DNA of 42,610 nt, taken from assembly GCA_903846015.1 (NCBI GenBank), contig CAIMZS010000072.1, forward strand, positions 1 through 42,610, given 5' to 3'. Below, piece by piece: positions 31,665 through 41,365 of the stretch. Numbering within the stretch: the stretch's first letter is position 1; every line of letters begins with the position of its first letter. The notes under the pieces were generated by a model. The model had not been told where the DNA came from. It saw only the letters and a list, made by a program, of their open reading frames with translations, and did not search any database. A program made the position numbers and the translations under genes. This DNA comes from an uncultured Anaerolineae bacterium. GTDB taxonomy: Bacteria; Chloroflexota; Anaerolineae; Anaerolineales; Villigracilaceae.

Positions 31665-32651
31665 TCAGTTGCACATGATCACAACAAAATTCACGTTGTG
31701 AATAGTTGCAGGACCAACCGCCTGGGCGAATATAAAGGTGGTGTTATCGATAAAGCCGGCGTACATGCCCTTTGGAATGCGAATGGTAGCAGGCGCGCCG
31801 GTGCTGATCATTTGCCATGAATCAAGCTGGCTGCCGCGCTGCCAGGCTTTGGATTCTCCTCCAAAAAGCGAAGCGGCATTCGGGCTCTGTGTTGGACAGC
31901 GTGATGGGTTTGGGCCAGTCTGTTCCACAACAGCTGCGGGGGATTTCAAGAATTCGGGTTTCAGCCCATCTGGGATCACTTTCAAAATTTCAACAGGTAG
32001 GACGGGTTGTTTTGACAACACAGGGTTGGTGGGACCCTGGTTTAATTGGGCAATGATGCGGCTGCCAGCCAGGAACCAGCCGCCAAACAGCAGCGTGGCA
32101 ATCAGTAGGAATGTTATTGTGCCTACCCAAAAAAGTTTACGAGTCTGTGACTGGTTATCCCGTTCGGCCCATTTCTGCAGCCTGGCAGACCCGGATTCGG
32201 CCTGTTCACGAGTTGCCCCCGCCTGGATCAACGTGAACTCGATCAGCTTGGGCTTGTTGCCCAGCCGATACAATCCCAGCATTCGTTTCCAGACTTCTTC
32301 ATCCGAAAGCGCCTGAACAGGTACAGCAAGGGCTTTTTTTTGCATAACGGCAGTGCGATTTTCCATGAGCTTTGCCAGGTCAACTGGCTGAAGCCAGCGA
32401 TGCCGCAGTTCGGATTCTACAAAACCGAGCTGTTCGGGGATGTTTTTTAGACGGATTAACCCGGCGTTCTGCTCAACTTCAAACGACGCTTCGCAGCGCG
32501 CGCATAAAAGGTAATCCGGGCTGCCTTGCAAGTGGATCACTTTTATAGGTTTGTTTGCGCAGACAGGGCAACGTCCGCTGGCTGCCCAGGAATCGGGGAT
32601 ATCCTGGCGTGGGATAAGATCTGTCCTTTTTCTGTTATCATCGACCACCAT
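31665..32651 (-). CDS. Zinc-ribbon, single-helix membrane protein of unknown function
   Basis: A 328-residue protein. Near the N-terminus two cysteine pairs (CPVC and, about 20 residues later, CARC) form a probable zinc ribbon. A charged helical region (LSDEEVWKRMLGLYRLGNKP) leads to one membrane helix near residues 172-195 (LFWVGTITFLLIATLLFGGW). The outside part of about 130 residues ends with a beta-rich segment (APATIRIPKGMYAGFIDNTT). With a cytoplasmic metal domain and an external C-terminal domain it could be a signalling or scaffold protein, but I recognise no family. GGAG lies 5 bases before the ATG. It converges with the acyltransferase gene, 9 bases apart. Confidence 0.7.
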   Translation of the reverse strand: MVVDDNRKRTDLIPRQDIPDSWAASGRCPVCANKPIKVIHLQGSPDYLLCARCEASFEVEQNAGLIRLKNIPEQLGFVESELRHRWLQPVDLAKLMENRTAVMQKKALAVPVQALSDEEVWKRMLGLYRLGNKPKLIEFTLIQAGATREQAESGSARLQKWAERDNQSQTRKLFWVGTITFLLIATLLFGGWFLAGSRIIAQLNQGPTNPVLSKQPVLPVEILKVIPDGLKPEFLKSPAAVVEQTGPNPSRCPTQSPNAASLFGGESKAWQRGSQLDSWQMISTGAPATIRIPKGMYAGFIDNTTFIFAQAVGPATIHNVNFVVIMCN

Positions 32652-32759
32652 ACCTGCTCCTTGGGTAGATCCACCTGTCTGCCCTTGTCTAACCTGGATA
32701 ATCTCATTCTACCCATATCTATGAATGCTTACGCTTGCAATCGCCAAACAAATAGTTGA

Positions 32760-32802
32760 AAAACGAGATGTGACAGCCATTTTGACTGTCACATCTCGTT
32801 TT
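32760..32802 (-). terminator. Terminator after acnA
   Basis: A 17-bp perfect stem (CTGTCACATCTCGTTTT and its complement) with a 9-base loop. Read on the - strand it ends in a run of five T, in the right place to stop aconitase transcription about 135 bases after its stop. The opposite strand ends in TTTT, so it may work both ways. Confidence 0.75.
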
Positions 32803-32813
32803 AAAGGGTTATG

Positions 32814-32936
32814 ATCCCGGTTCCTGCGATAGTGCCGACACTCGCACTTGCTCTAATCTGCGTAAATCTGCGGTTCAGACACGTCCCCGTTCTAGTACGG
32901 CCACGAGGCGCTCGTCCGCGTCCAATGTTTTTTAGG
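32814..32936. repeat. Compound mosaic repeat, site 26, with a fragment of the inverted-repeat element
   Basis: ATCCCGGTTCCTGCGATAG, TGCCGACACTCGCACTTGC, TCTAATCTGCGTAAATCTG, GGTTCAGACACG, CCCGTTCTAGTACGGCCACG. It then has the - strand of CATTGGACGCGGACGAGCG, which belongs to the element at 10361 and 35687. It runs to the stop codon of acnA. Confidence 0.8.
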
Positions 32937-32937
32937 A

Positions 32938-35631
32938 TTATCTAACCAGGTGACGCAGCACGGTGTGCAGGATTCCGCCATTTCGGAAGTAGTTTACTTC
33001 AACGGATGTGTTGAGCAGCGCTTTAGCTTTGAATTCAACGATTTGCCCATCGGTGCGGGTGGCTGTGACAGTGACCAGGCTAAGTGGGGCCATGCCATCG
33101 CTGAGCCCGGTGATGTCAAATATCTCTGTGCCGTTTAAGCCAAGCGATTCAGCATTTTCACCATCAACAAAGCGGAGCGGCAGCACGCCCATGCCCACCA
33201 GATTGGAACGGTGGATCCGTTCAAAGGACTCGGCAATGACAGCTTTGACGCCTTGCAGCAGAGGGCCCTTTGCCGCCCAGTCTCTACTGGAGCCGGTTCC
33301 GTATTCTTTTCCAGCCAACACAACGGTCGGAATTCCGGCGGCCTTGTACTGCATGGCGGCGTCGAAAATAGACATTTCATCCGTGCCAGCCTGGCCGAAA
33401 TACTTTGTCAGGTTACCCTCGCGTGGTGCTACGAGGTTGTTCTTAAGGCGGATATTGGCGAATGTACCACGCGCCATCACGAGGTCATTACCGCGCCGCG
33501 CGCCGTACTGATTGAAATCCCTCGGCTGTACACCGCGTTCTTGCAGGAATTTACCAGCAGGGCTATCGGCAGCGATGTTGCCAGCAGGCGATATGTGGTC
33601 GGTTGTGATCGAGTCCCCGAAAATACCAAGCACACGCGCGCCTTTGATGTTGCTAATCGACGGAACATCGAGTGTCAGGTTCTGGAAGTAAGGTGGGTGA
33701 TGGATGTAGGTCGAATCGTCATTCCATTCGAACAGTTCACCGCCCGACACCTTGATATCTTGCCACATCTCTGAGCCTTCGAAGACGCTGGCGTACTTTT
33801 CTGTGTACATTTCAGTGCGCACATGCGCCGTGATGGCTTCAGCGATCTCTGCGCTGGTGGGCCAGATATCTTTAAGGAAAACCGGGCCGTCTGTGCCAGT
33901 GCCGATCGGTTCTTTGTCGAGATCGATATCGACCGTGCCCGCCAGAGCATAGGCTACCACCAATGGAGGCGATGCCAGGAAGTTAGCCTTGACCAATGGG
34001 TGGACGCGACCCTCAAAGTTGCGGTTGCCTGAAATAACCGCTGCTGCTACCAGGTCTCCGCTGGTGACGGCCTTGGCAACTTCGCCGGGCAGTGGGCCGC
34101 TGTTCCCAATGCAGGTGGTACAGCCGTAGCCTACCACATTGAAGCCCAGTTGGCTGAGTGGTTCGATCAATCCGGCGGATTTGAGATATTCAGTGACCAC
34201 GCGTGAGCCAGGGGCCAGGCTGGTCTTGACATAGGGTTTGACCGTCAGTCCTCTGGCAAGTGCTTTGCGTGCCAGCAGCCCGGCGCCGATCAGTACAGAT
34301 GGGTTGCTGGTGTTGGTGCAGGAGGTGATAGCGGCAATGACCACTGCGCCGTGTTTCATTTTGGTCGAAGCGCCAAAGGTGGCTTCACGATCGAGTGCCA
34401 GGCCAGATAGCTCATAGCCGCGATCCTTAACTGGTGCGCCAAGAGCCTTTTTAAAGCTGGATTTCATATCGGCCAGGGCCACACGGTCTTGAGGGCGCTT
34501 AGGGCCTGCCAGGGACGGCACAACCGAGCCGAGATCAAGCTCTAATGTGTCGGTAAATTCTGGGTCAGGGCTGTTTTCGTCGCGGAATAAACCCTGGGCA
34601 CGGCAGTAGGCTTCGGTGCGTTCGATTACATCCGCCGAGCGGCCAGTCAACCTCATATAGCGGAGAGTTTCAGCATCCACCGGGAAAAATCCCATTGTCG
34701 CGCCGTATTCGGGCGCCATGTTGGCGATGGTAGCGCGATCAGTCAGCGACATGGAAGCCAGGCCGGGGCCGTAGAATTCAACAAATTTATCCACCACACC
34801 TTTTTTGCGCAACATTTGGGTAACAGTAAGTACAAGGTCAGTGGCGGTGATGCCATCCTGCAATTTGCCTGCCAGTTTGAAACCGATCACATCGGGCAGG
34901 AGCATATCCATTGGCTGACCAAGCATGACCGCTTCGGCCTCAATACCACCCACGCCCCAGCCAACCACGCCCAGGCCATTGATCATGGTGGTGTGTGAAT
35001 CGGTGCCAATCAGTGTATCAGGGAAGGCGTAAGTCTGTCCATCATCATCGCGGGTAAAGACAACTTCGGAAAGATATTCAAGATTAACTTGATGAATGAT
35101 GCCGGTCATGGGCGGAACAACGCGGAAATTCTTGAACGCATGCTGACCCCATTTCAGGAATTCATAGCGTTCGCCATTGCGCTGGAACTCGATCTCGGCG
35201 TTGCGGTTGACGGAATCGCTGGTGGCGAAAAAATCAACCTGTACCGAGTGGTCGATGACCAAGTCAACCGGGACGAGTGGGTTGATCGTCTTAGGGTCGC
35301 CGCCCAGCCGCGCAACAGCAGCGCGCATGGCTGCCAGGTCAACTACGGCGGGTACGCCTGTAAAATCCTGCATCACCACGCGGGCAGGCAGGAAAGGGAT
35401 ACCAGGGCGCTCTCCCTGAGGCTTCCACGCAGCGATATTGCGAACATCCTGTTGCGTGATCTCAACATCGTTGCATTGGCGCAGGGCTGCTTCGAGCATG
35501 ACGCGCACTGAGAAGGGCAGTTTTCCTAAATTGACTAACCCGGCTTTTTCTAACGCATCCAGGCGGAAAATGACATAATCACCGTGCGTGGTTGTTAGCG
35601 TATCGCGTGACTTAAAGAAATCGTTTTTCAT
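32938..35631 (-). CDS. acnA: Aconitate hydratase A
   Basis: An 897-residue cytoplasmic aconitase converting citrate to isocitrate through cis-aconitate in the TCA cycle. The 4Fe-4S cluster ligands are Cys438 ([10 protein letters not shown]) and Cys504 and Cys507 ([14 protein letters not shown]). Other family landmarks are [20 protein letters not shown], the swivelling C-terminal domain [14 protein letters not shown] and the substrate-binding [12 protein letters not shown]. The length and order match AcnA/IRP1-type enzymes rather than AcnB. AGGAG lies 7 bases before the ATG. There are no repeats inside, in contrast with the glycan genes. Confidence 0.97.
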   Translation of the reverse strand: MKNDFFKSRDTLTTTHGDYVIFRLDALEKAGLVNLGKLPFSVRVMLEAALRQCNDVEITQQDVRNIAAWKPQGERPGIPFLPARVVMQDFTGVPAVVDLAAMRAAVARLGGDPKTINPLVPVDLVIDHSVQVDFFATSDSVNRNAEIEFQRNGERYEFLKWGQHAFKNFRVVPPMTGIIHQVNLEYLSEVVFTRDDDGQTYAFPDTLIGTDSHTTMINGLGVVGWGVGGIEAEAVMLGQPMDMLLPDVIGFKLAGKLQDGITATDLVLTVTQMLRKKGVVDKFVEFYGPGLASMSLTDRATIANMAPEYGATMGFFPVDAETLRYMRLTGRSADVIERTEAYCRAQGLFRDENSPDPEFTDTLELDLGSVVPSLAGPKRPQDRVALADMKSSFKKALGAPVKDRGYELSGLALDREATFGASTKMKHGAVVIAAITSCTNTSNPSVLIGAGLLARKALARGLTVKPYVKTSLAPGSRVVTEYLKSAGLIEPLSQLGFNVVGYGCTTCIGNSGPLPGEVAKAVTSGDLVAAAVISGNRNFEGRVHPLVKANFLASPPLVVAYALAGTVDIDLDKEPIGTGTDGPVFLKDIWPTSAEIAEAITAHVRTEMYTEKYASVFEGSEMWQDIKVSGGELFEWNDDSTYIHHPPYFQNLTLDVPSISNIKGARVLGIFGDSITTDHISPAGNIAADSPAGKFLQERGVQPRDFNQYGARRGNDLVMARGTFANIRLKNNLVAPREGNLTKYFGQAGTDEMSIFDAAMQYKAAGIPTVVLAGKEYGTGSSRDWAAKGPLLQGVKAVIAESFERIHRSNLVGMGVLPLRFVDGENAESLGLNGTEIFDITGLSDGMAPLSLVTVTATRTDGQIVEFKAKALLNTSVEVNYFRNGGILHTVLRHLVR

Positions 35632-35686
35632 ACTGGCTCCTATACCTGTTGTCCCGGCCTGTACACGGGGGCTCTATGGGATTTTC

Positions 35687-35860
35687 TGGGCTCTCTGGGA
35701 ATTGGCGTGGTAAAAAATCATTGGACGCGGACGAGCGGCCCTGCTAGAACGGGCACTATCGCGGAAAACGCGGATAAAACCGTATTTTTAAGGTCATTTC
35801 TGCGTTTTTTATATGAATGCACCAGACTAACTTTGAATTTCACCTCGTGCCGGTTGCCGC
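35687..35860. mobile_element. Second copy of the small inverted-repeat element, right end lost
   Basis: Positions 35687-35843 match 10366-10521 with only a few differences and small length changes. Homology stops at GAATTTCAC; instead of the right inverted end, CTCGTGCCGGTTGCCGCAATGACA follows, which is mosaic-type sequence. The left end is also altered (CTGGGCTCTCTGGGAATTGG). It lies between acnA and add and has no coding capacity. Confidence 0.7.
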
Positions 35861-35878
35861 AATGACAATCTGTGTACC

Positions 35879-36916
35879 TTACTTGTAAAGTTCTTTTTTG
35901 AGGGCATCAACCATGATTTTTTTATCATTCTCGGGCAGAAAGGCGGCCTGGGCACCGGCAAGAATGCATTTTTTAAGTATGGCCCTGGGGATCTTCAAAT
36001 CTTCAATTGCCACGCGATATTCGCTGCCGAGAGTGATCTGCGAGATGGATGGATCATCTGTGTTGATGGTAACGTTCAGGCCGGCGTCGAGCATGCTTGG
36101 GGCAGGGTGCTCAGTCAGTGCCTTGGTGGCACCAGTTTGATAGTTACTGGTCAGGCATACCTCAAAAGGGATGGCGCGCTCACGCGCAAGTGCAGTGGTG
36201 GATGGATCGTCGATTACATGGACGCCATGTCCAATGCGGTCAGCACAGAACAACTCAATGGCCTCGCGCACATTTTGGGGGCCGCCCCATTCACCTGCGT
36301 GCATGGTGATCTTCAGTCCGGCCTGGCGCGCCTCGTTGAAAAGCGGTAAGAATGGTTTGGCGGGAAAATCAGTCTCGTTGCCAGTCAAGTCAATTGCCAC
36401 AATGCCCTTTTCGCGTCGATTGATCGAAAGCCAAACCACCTGTTCGGCCAGCTCAATGGATTCATGCCGGTTCACTGATGCGATCAACCTGACGGTGACT
36501 CCGAATTTCTGAGCAGCTGCCTTTGTGCTTTCGCATACCCATTCCATCACATCGTTTAATGGGAACCGCTCGGCACGGCTGAGGGCAACCGGTGCGAAGC
36601 GCAGCTCGAGGTAACGAACGTTGTCGTGAGCGGCGTCTTCGATCGCTTCATGAGTGATGCGTTCAATCACATCTGGAGAACGGTAAAACATGCGTAGGGT
36701 ATTGAACTTGCTCAAGAAGTTTGCGAAGGTCAGATTGTCTTCGTTCTGCACTTGTACAAGGCGGCTAAAACGGGGTACGCTGATCGGGATAGTGATGCCA
36801 TGCTTGCGAGCAATTTCAATCATGGTTTGCAGGCGCAGTGAACCTTCCAGGTGACGGTGCAGCTCCACCTTTGGAATAGCCTGAAATTCGTCGCGCTCCT
36901 TCTGCGAAGCAAACAA
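35879..36916 (-). CDS. add: Adenosine deaminase
   Basis: A 345-residue zinc amidohydrolase converting adenosine to inosine for purine salvage. Zinc ligands and catalytic residues are plain: VELHRHLEGSLR near the N-terminus, HAGEWGGPQNVREAI with the histidine-glutamate pair, RIGHGVHVIDDP, and INTDDPSISQITLGSEY with the catalytic aspartates. The start is a TTG 8 bases after the secA stop, which suggests translational coupling. A later start would cut into MFASQKERDEF but keep the motifs, so the exact N-terminus is uncertain. Confidence 0.92.
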   Translation of the reverse strand: MFASQKERDEFQAIPKVELHRHLEGSLRLQTMIEIARKHGITIPISVPRFSRLVQVQNEDNLTFANFLSKFNTLRMFYRSPDVIERITHEAIEDAAHDNVRYLELRFAPVALSRAERFPLNDVMEWVCESTKAAAQKFGVTVRLIASVNRHESIELAEQVVWLSINRREKGIVAIDLTGNETDFPAKPFLPLFNEARQAGLKITMHAGEWGGPQNVREAIELFCADRIGHGVHVIDDPSTTALARERAIPFEVCLTSNYQTGATKALTEHPAPSMLDAGLNVTINTDDPSISQITLGSEYRVAIEDLKIPRAILKKCILAGAQAAFLPENDKKIMVDALKKELYK

Positions 36917-36924
36917 ATTGTTGC

Positions 36925-39900
36925 CTACTTTTTCTTGTGGCGTTTGCGTCCGGCTGCGAGCGCCGCTGCGTTTGCTACCGGTTGGGATGTGAGAGTGGGT
37001 TGTACCAGCGCTGCCGTGGGTGCTGCAGGTTGCCCAGAATGGGTTGGTGCTGATTCTGTCGCGGTTGATGTTTCCAGGGCCACCATGCGTGGCAAATAAC
37101 GGAAAACCCGGTCGATTACGCCTGAGCGCACTTCACCCAACAGGGTCTGAAACATATCGGAGGCTTTGGTCTTATATTGTACCAGCGGGTCACGTTGTCC
37201 GTAAGCCTCCAGACCAATCGAAACGCGCAAAGCTTCCACGCGAGTAAGGTATTCGACCCACAATTCGGTAATGACACCTAACAGCACGTTGCGATGAATT
37301 TCTGCCGTACGTAATGTTCCAAGCTCAGCGATGAGCTGGCTGCGCTGGTCGCCGGATAAAGCATTGACTGGTGTATCAAGTGGGAGCGCCATCTTTTCGA
37401 TAGTGGCCGGGCCAAAATCGCCCAGGCGTGAGGCGTTCTGTGAAAGATGGGCATATTCAGCCTGTCCCCAACCTGCCAACAGCCGGGCGGTGGCATCATC
37501 CAGGTGAGTCATGATGTCATCTTCCACATTTTCGGGTTTGCGCCCAGACATGATTTGCGCCGCCAGATAAAAATAATTGAAACGCTGGAATTCTTGTGTT
37601 TCCTGTTTATGGGTGCGGGGATTGAACTGGGTACGCCGACCGCGTGCCAGACCAGCCAGCAGCCCGATCAGGTTCGATTCATCCATTTCGGCGGCGTGGA
37701 TGCCTGATGCATCCATACGGCTGAGGTTTTGATCCAACTCGCGAGCGGTTTGGCTGTTGGGCCCGGTCAGCTTTTCGCGGCGGCTGACCAGCATCGCGCG
37801 AGCCGATTCCATCAACCTTCTGGCGGCCTCAGCCCAATCCAGGCGAGCCAGTTCCTCAGCTTTGATCTGGAGTTGTTCGTTCATGCGAAATTCAATGCTG
37901 CCTAACAGGCGTGTGATGGCGATACTCGAAAGAGTGATATCGATCTGATCTTTGATGGTATCTTCGAGCGCTTCGGGATTGGTGGTGAGCAGCTTGATCT
38001 GTTCACTATTCAATCGTACATCAAAGCGCAGCACGGACTTGAGTTCATCCATGATTTCGGACGCTTTCTTTCCGGCGGAGCCAGTAGGAGAATCGTCGTT
38101 TTCTTTCAAACCATCGAAGAAGGTATCAAGGATGTCATTGCGCTCGTCAATCTGGGTTTCCAACCCCTGGGCGGTACTGGCAACAGCGGCCTCGATAGCC
38201 TTATAGAGATGCACTTCCTCGGTATTTATTGCGCGTCCGATAATATCCAGCAGGGTTTCCCTGGGGCTGCCCTGGGCGTGGGAAAGCTCATCTAACAGCA
38301 GTCGGAATGTAAAAGATGGGAATATCTTGTTCTCGCCGTAAGAGAAAGCAGGTTGAATTTGTTCCAGCCAGGCTAGTAACTTCCACGGGCCCTCGGCATC
38401 CGCCATGGCAGGCGGAACGCGCAGGGCAATCTCGTCTTTCAGCAAAGCAGCGATGTCCTCAGTAAGATCGGGCTTGGTCATGGCGCGGTCACGTTGTGAA
38501 TAAATGATGGTGCGCTGTTTATTGAGCACATCATCGTATTCAAGCAAGTGCTTGCGAACATCGAAGTTGGAGCCTTCAACACGGTGCTGTGACTGTTCGA
38601 TCAACCCGGTGACCATGCGATTTTCGAGTGGAAAATCATCATCGAGCTTGAAGCGCTGCATGATATTGTCCACCTGCTCGCCGCCAAACAGGCGCATCAG
38701 ATCATCCTGCAGGGAGAGATAAAAACGCGAAGAGCCCGGATCGCCCTGACGAGCGGCGCGTCCACGCAGCTGGTTATCGATGCGCCTGGCCTCATGCCGT
38801 TCTGAACCAATCACGTGCAAACCACCCACACGGCGAACCGTTTCCATATCGTCAAAATATTTTAGGAAATAATGGATCTCGGATTCGTAAATGCCGAAAT
38901 CCGATGGGTTCATCTTGAGAATGGCCTGGCGCTGGTCTTCCAGGCGCATGTTATAAGGATCAAAACCGGCACGCTTTAATACGCGACTGACAATTGCAAT
39001 TATTTCATCAGCCAGTTCACCACCCAACTTAATGTCAACACCGCGTCCGGCCATATTGGTGGCAATAGTGACCGAACCAAAGGCACCCGCAGCAGCAATG
39101 ATCTGGCTTTCCTCGGTGTGCTTGCGCGCATTAAGCACTTCGTGCTGAACGCCACCTTGAATAACAGCTTTTAGACGTGCTTCATCCCCAGACCCCAGGC
39201 GCAGGATGGTCAGCAAGCGTGCCAGGTTGGCGGGTTCTTCGGGGTTTATCGAAAGGTTATAAGGTTTGGCGAAAGTACGCAGGAAGAGCGGTTCGAGTTG
39301 ATCAAGCGATTTATACAGTGGTTCCAGCTCCGGCACAATACGGCCGTCTTCTTCTTTGCCGCTGCGCTCAAACCAGACATGGCGCAGCATGTGCACCTGC
39401 AGCAGGCGCCGTACTGGCTCGGCTTTGAGGCGAGCGGAAAGCCGCTCGGATGATTCGACCGAGGTTGTGCCGACCAGCATGGGGCGGCCGAGCACGTGGT
39501 CGCGTACGATCTCGGTTACGATGGCGCGCAGCTTAGCTTCAACGGTGCGGTAGACCACATCAGGGTAATCAGCGCGGCGCCAAAAGACCGGTGCCTTACC
39601 CGTATCACCGCGGCGCGAGAAATAGGTAACATCGTAGTTGTTTTCGTCTTTCGTTTTGACTTCAACGAGCGGTGAGTCGTTGCGGATGGCGTTGTATTCC
39701 AGGTTGGTTGGAATGGGCAAGACATCCAGCTTGTAGATCTTGTGAAATTCTTCCGCTTCGGTAAGGGCGGTACCGGTCATGCCTGCCAGCTTCTGGTACA
39801 TGCGGAAATAGTTCTGCAGGGTGATGGTAGCATAGGTGACATTTTCCGGCTCGATCTTGACGCCTTCCTTGGCCTCAATGGCCTGGTGCAGTCCGTCGCT

Positions 39901-41031
39901 CCAACGTCGTCCGGCCATCAAACGCCCTGTAAATTCATCGACGATCACGACTTTGCCACCCTGTACCAGGTAATCTTTATTACGGCGAAAAAGATACTGG
40001 GCGCGCAAGGCTTGTTCGAGGTGCCCGAGCAAGCGAGCCTGTTCAGGGGTGACATCTTCCGGCCGGTCAGGGTCGCGCAATGGCTGCCCGAGCAGGACTT
40101 CAACGTGCGCAGTGCCGACCTCGGTCATCGATATGGAGCGATCTTTTTCATTTACTTCATAGTCTTCCGGAATGAGCTGCTTTACCACCAGCGCCATCTG
40201 GGAATAGTAGTCCAGGTCGCCAGAGGCCGGCCCCGAGATGATCAAAGGGGTGCGGGCTTCGTCGATCAACACATTATCGACTTCATCAACAATGGCGTAA
40301 TAATGGCCTCGCTGGACCTTATCCGCCGGGGTGTAGACCATGTTGTCGCGCAAGTAGTCAAAGCCAAATTCGGCATTGGTGCCATAGGTGATATCGGCAT
40401 CGTAGGCCAGGCGGCGATCCACGAGGCGCAGCTTGTCTTTATCTTCCTGGGGAGAGTCGCGCTCTGGGTCGTATAGGAAGGCTTTCTTGCCGTTCTCGGT
40501 AGCTGTGGCAGACTGCAGGATACCGACCGTCAACCCCAGTGCGGCGTAAATAGGCGCCATCCAGCGCGCGTCACGTCTTGAAAGGTAATCGTTGACGGTG
40601 ATCAGGTGGACGCCGCGCCCGGTCAGTGCATTGAGATACAGCGGCAAGGTGGCAACCAGTGTCTTACCTTCACCGGTGCGCATTTCGGCGATCTTCTTCA
40701 GATGCAAAGCCGCGCCGCCGATAAGTTGAACATCATAATGGCGCATGCCGAGCGTACGCTTGCTGGCTTCTCGCACAGTAGCGAAGGCTTCGGGCAGAAT
40801 ATCGTCCAACACGGACTGCTCGATAGCCTGGCGTTCGCTAACATCCTCGATACCGTTTATCTCCGCAGAGATACGCGCGCGGAATTCTGCTGTTTTGGCG
40901 CGCAAAGCATCATCGCTCAATTTCTCGTATTTAAGTTCCAGATCGTTGACCGGCAAGATAAGCGCAGTTAAACGTTCGACTTCTTTTTTATTGGGGTTTC
41001 CCCCGACTAGTGACATGAATTTTTGAAGCAT
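36925..41031 (-). CDS. secA: Preprotein translocase ATPase SecA, unusually long
   Basis: A 1368-residue motor that pushes unfolded proteins through SecYEG. Near the N-terminus are the DEAD-type ATPase motifs: Walker A in MRTGEGKTLVATLP, LITVNDYLSRRDARWM, TYGTNAEFGFDYLRDNM and IVDEVDNVLIDEARTPLIISG. The second ATPase half has TNMAGRGVDIKLGG and the family signature GSERHEARRIDNQLRGRAARQGDPG. At 1368 residues it is about 450 longer than E. coli SecA (901). Extra sequence includes about 90 residues between SERLSARLK and VQHEVLNARKH, and long C-terminal additions (roughly residues 880-1310). It ends in a basic tail (GRKRHKKK) instead of the zinc-binding tail. It is followed by add. Confidence 0.95.
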   Translation of the reverse strand: MLQKFMSLVGGNPNKKEVERLTALILPVNDLELKYEKLSDDALRAKTAEFRARISAEINGIEDVSERQAIEQSVLDDILPEAFATVREASKRTLGMRHYDVQLIGGAALHLKKIAEMRTGEGKTLVATLPLYLNALTGRGVHLITVNDYLSRRDARWMAPIYAALGLTVGILQSATATENGKKAFLYDPERDSPQEDKDKLRLVDRRLAYDADITYGTNAEFGFDYLRDNMVYTPADKVQRGHYYAIVDEVDNVLIDEARTPLIISGPASGDLDYYSQMALVVKQLIPEDYEVNEKDRSISMTEVGTAHVEVLLGQPLRDPDRPEDVTPEQARLLGHLEQALRAQYLFRRNKDYLVQGGKVVIVDEFTGRLMAGRRWSDGLHQAIEAKEGVKIEPENVTYATITLQNYFRMYQKLAGMTGTALTEAEEFHKIYKLDVLPIPTNLEYNAIRNDSPLVEVKTKDENNYDVTYFSRRGDTGKAPVFWRRADYPDVVYRTVEAKLRAIVTEIVRDHVLGRPMLVGTTSVESSERLSARLKAEPVRRLLQVHMLRHVWFERSGKEEDGRIVPELEPLYKSLDQLEPLFLRTFAKPYNLSINPEEPANLARLLTILRLGSGDEARLKAVIQGGVQHEVLNARKHTEESQIIAAAGAFGSVTIATNMAGRGVDIKLGGELADEIIAIVSRVLKRAGFDPYNMRLEDQRQAILKMNPSDFGIYESEIHYFLKYFDDMETVRRVGGLHVIGSERHEARRIDNQLRGRAARQGDPGSSRFYLSLQDDLMRLFGGEQVDNIMQRFKLDDDFPLENRMVTGLIEQSQHRVEGSNFDVRKHLLEYDDVLNKQRTIIYSQRDRAMTKPDLTEDIAALLKDEIALRVPPAMADAEGPWKLLAWLEQIQPAFSYGENKIFPSFTFRLLLDELSHAQGSPRETLLDIIGRAINTEEVHLYKAIEAAVASTAQGLETQIDERNDILDTFFDGLKENDDSPTGSAGKKASEIMDELKSVLRFDVRLNSEQIKLLTTNPEALEDTIKDQIDITLSSIAITRLLGSIEFRMNEQLQIKAEELARLDWAEAARRLMESARAMLVSRREKLTGPNSQTARELDQNLSRMDASGIHAAEMDESNLIGLLAGLARGRRTQFNPRTHKQETQEFQRFNYFYLAAQIMSGRKPENVEDDIMTHLDDATARLLAGWGQAEYAHLSQNASRLGDFGPATIEKMALPLDTPVNALSGDQRSQLIAELGTLRTAEIHRNVLLGVITELWVEYLTRVEALRVSIGLEAYGQRDPLVQYKTKASDMFQTLLGEVRSGVIDRVFRYLPRMVALETSTATESAPTHSGQPAAPTAALVQPTLTSQPVANAAALAAGRKRHKKK

Positions 41032-41033
41032 AG

Positions 41034-41061
41034 TTTCCCTTTCGAAGGGGAAATTATAGCA
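41034..41061 (-). promoter_or_regulatory. secA promoter and leader hairpin
   Basis: On the - strand an extended -10 box (TGCTATAAT, 41061-41053) is followed within about 20 bases by the ATG. The short leader TTTCCCCTTCGAAAGGGAAA can fold as TTTCCC paired with GGGAAA, covering the ribosome site AAGGGAAA. Confidence 0.5.
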
Positions 41062-41128
41062 TATTGATTATCAATGAAGATATGAGGGAGATAAGAATAC
41101 GTGCAGATATTTTGCCTGATTGCATACA

Positions 41129-41156
41129 TTGACACTACCAGTCTTTGCGGTATAAT
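41129..41156 (+). promoter_or_regulatory. Consensus sigma70-type promoter for tRNA-Lys
   Basis: Perfect TTGACA and perfect TATAAT with a 16-base spacer, ending 13 bases before the mature tRNA 5' end. Confidence 0.85.
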
Positions 41157-41169
41157 TTTTTGTCGCTAC

Positions 41170-41241
41170 GGTCGACTAGCTCAATGGCAGAGCAACTGAC
41201 TCTTAATCAGTGGGTTCCGGGTTCAAGTCCCGGGTCGATCA
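41170..41241 (+). tRNA. tRNA-Lys (anticodon CUU)
   Basis: A full cloverleaf. The acceptor stem GGTCGAC pairs with GTCGATC (one G-U). The D arm is GCTC/GAGC. The anticodon arm is ACTGA-CTCTTAA-TCAGT with anticodon CTT, and the T arm CCGGG-TTCAAGT-CCCGG, then discriminator A. The 3' CCA is not fully encoded (ACCT follows). It has a consensus promoter before it and a strong hairpin after it. An integrase gene pointing toward it lies 125 bases downstream, so the tRNA 3' end is a likely integration site. Confidence 0.95.
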
Positions 41242-41246
41242 CCTGT

Positions 41247-41284
41247 ATATGTGGGGGGTAGGCTATGCGCCACCCCCCACATAT
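41247..41284 (+). terminator. Hairpin terminator after tRNA-Lys
   Basis: A 13-bp perfect stem (ATATGTGGGGGGT and its complement) with an inner GGC/GCC pair, starting six bases after the tRNA. TTGTTAT follows. It probably ends tRNA transcription. Confidence 0.7.
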
Positions 41285-41365
41285 TGTTATAAACCGAGAA
41301 TTTCGCGGTGCAAAAACGGGCTTGGTTGTGATTTGGATGCATTTCAAATTCTCCTGATTATGGAA

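Noticed and set aside
34500-34525. VVPSLAGP in aconitase resembles the repeat peptide IVPVLAGP
   Set aside because: [15 protein letters not shown] is a conserved AcnA segment, and the DNA there does not match the repeat module.
36851-37099. Forward open frames over secA and add
   Set aside because: They are antisense shadows of two unmistakable genes on the - strand.
41063-41075. ATTGAT-T-ATCAAT as an FNR or Fur site upstream of secA
   Set aside because: The arms are 1 base apart instead of the 4 of an FNR site, and it is not an adequate Fur box; it may be chance in an AT-rich promoter.
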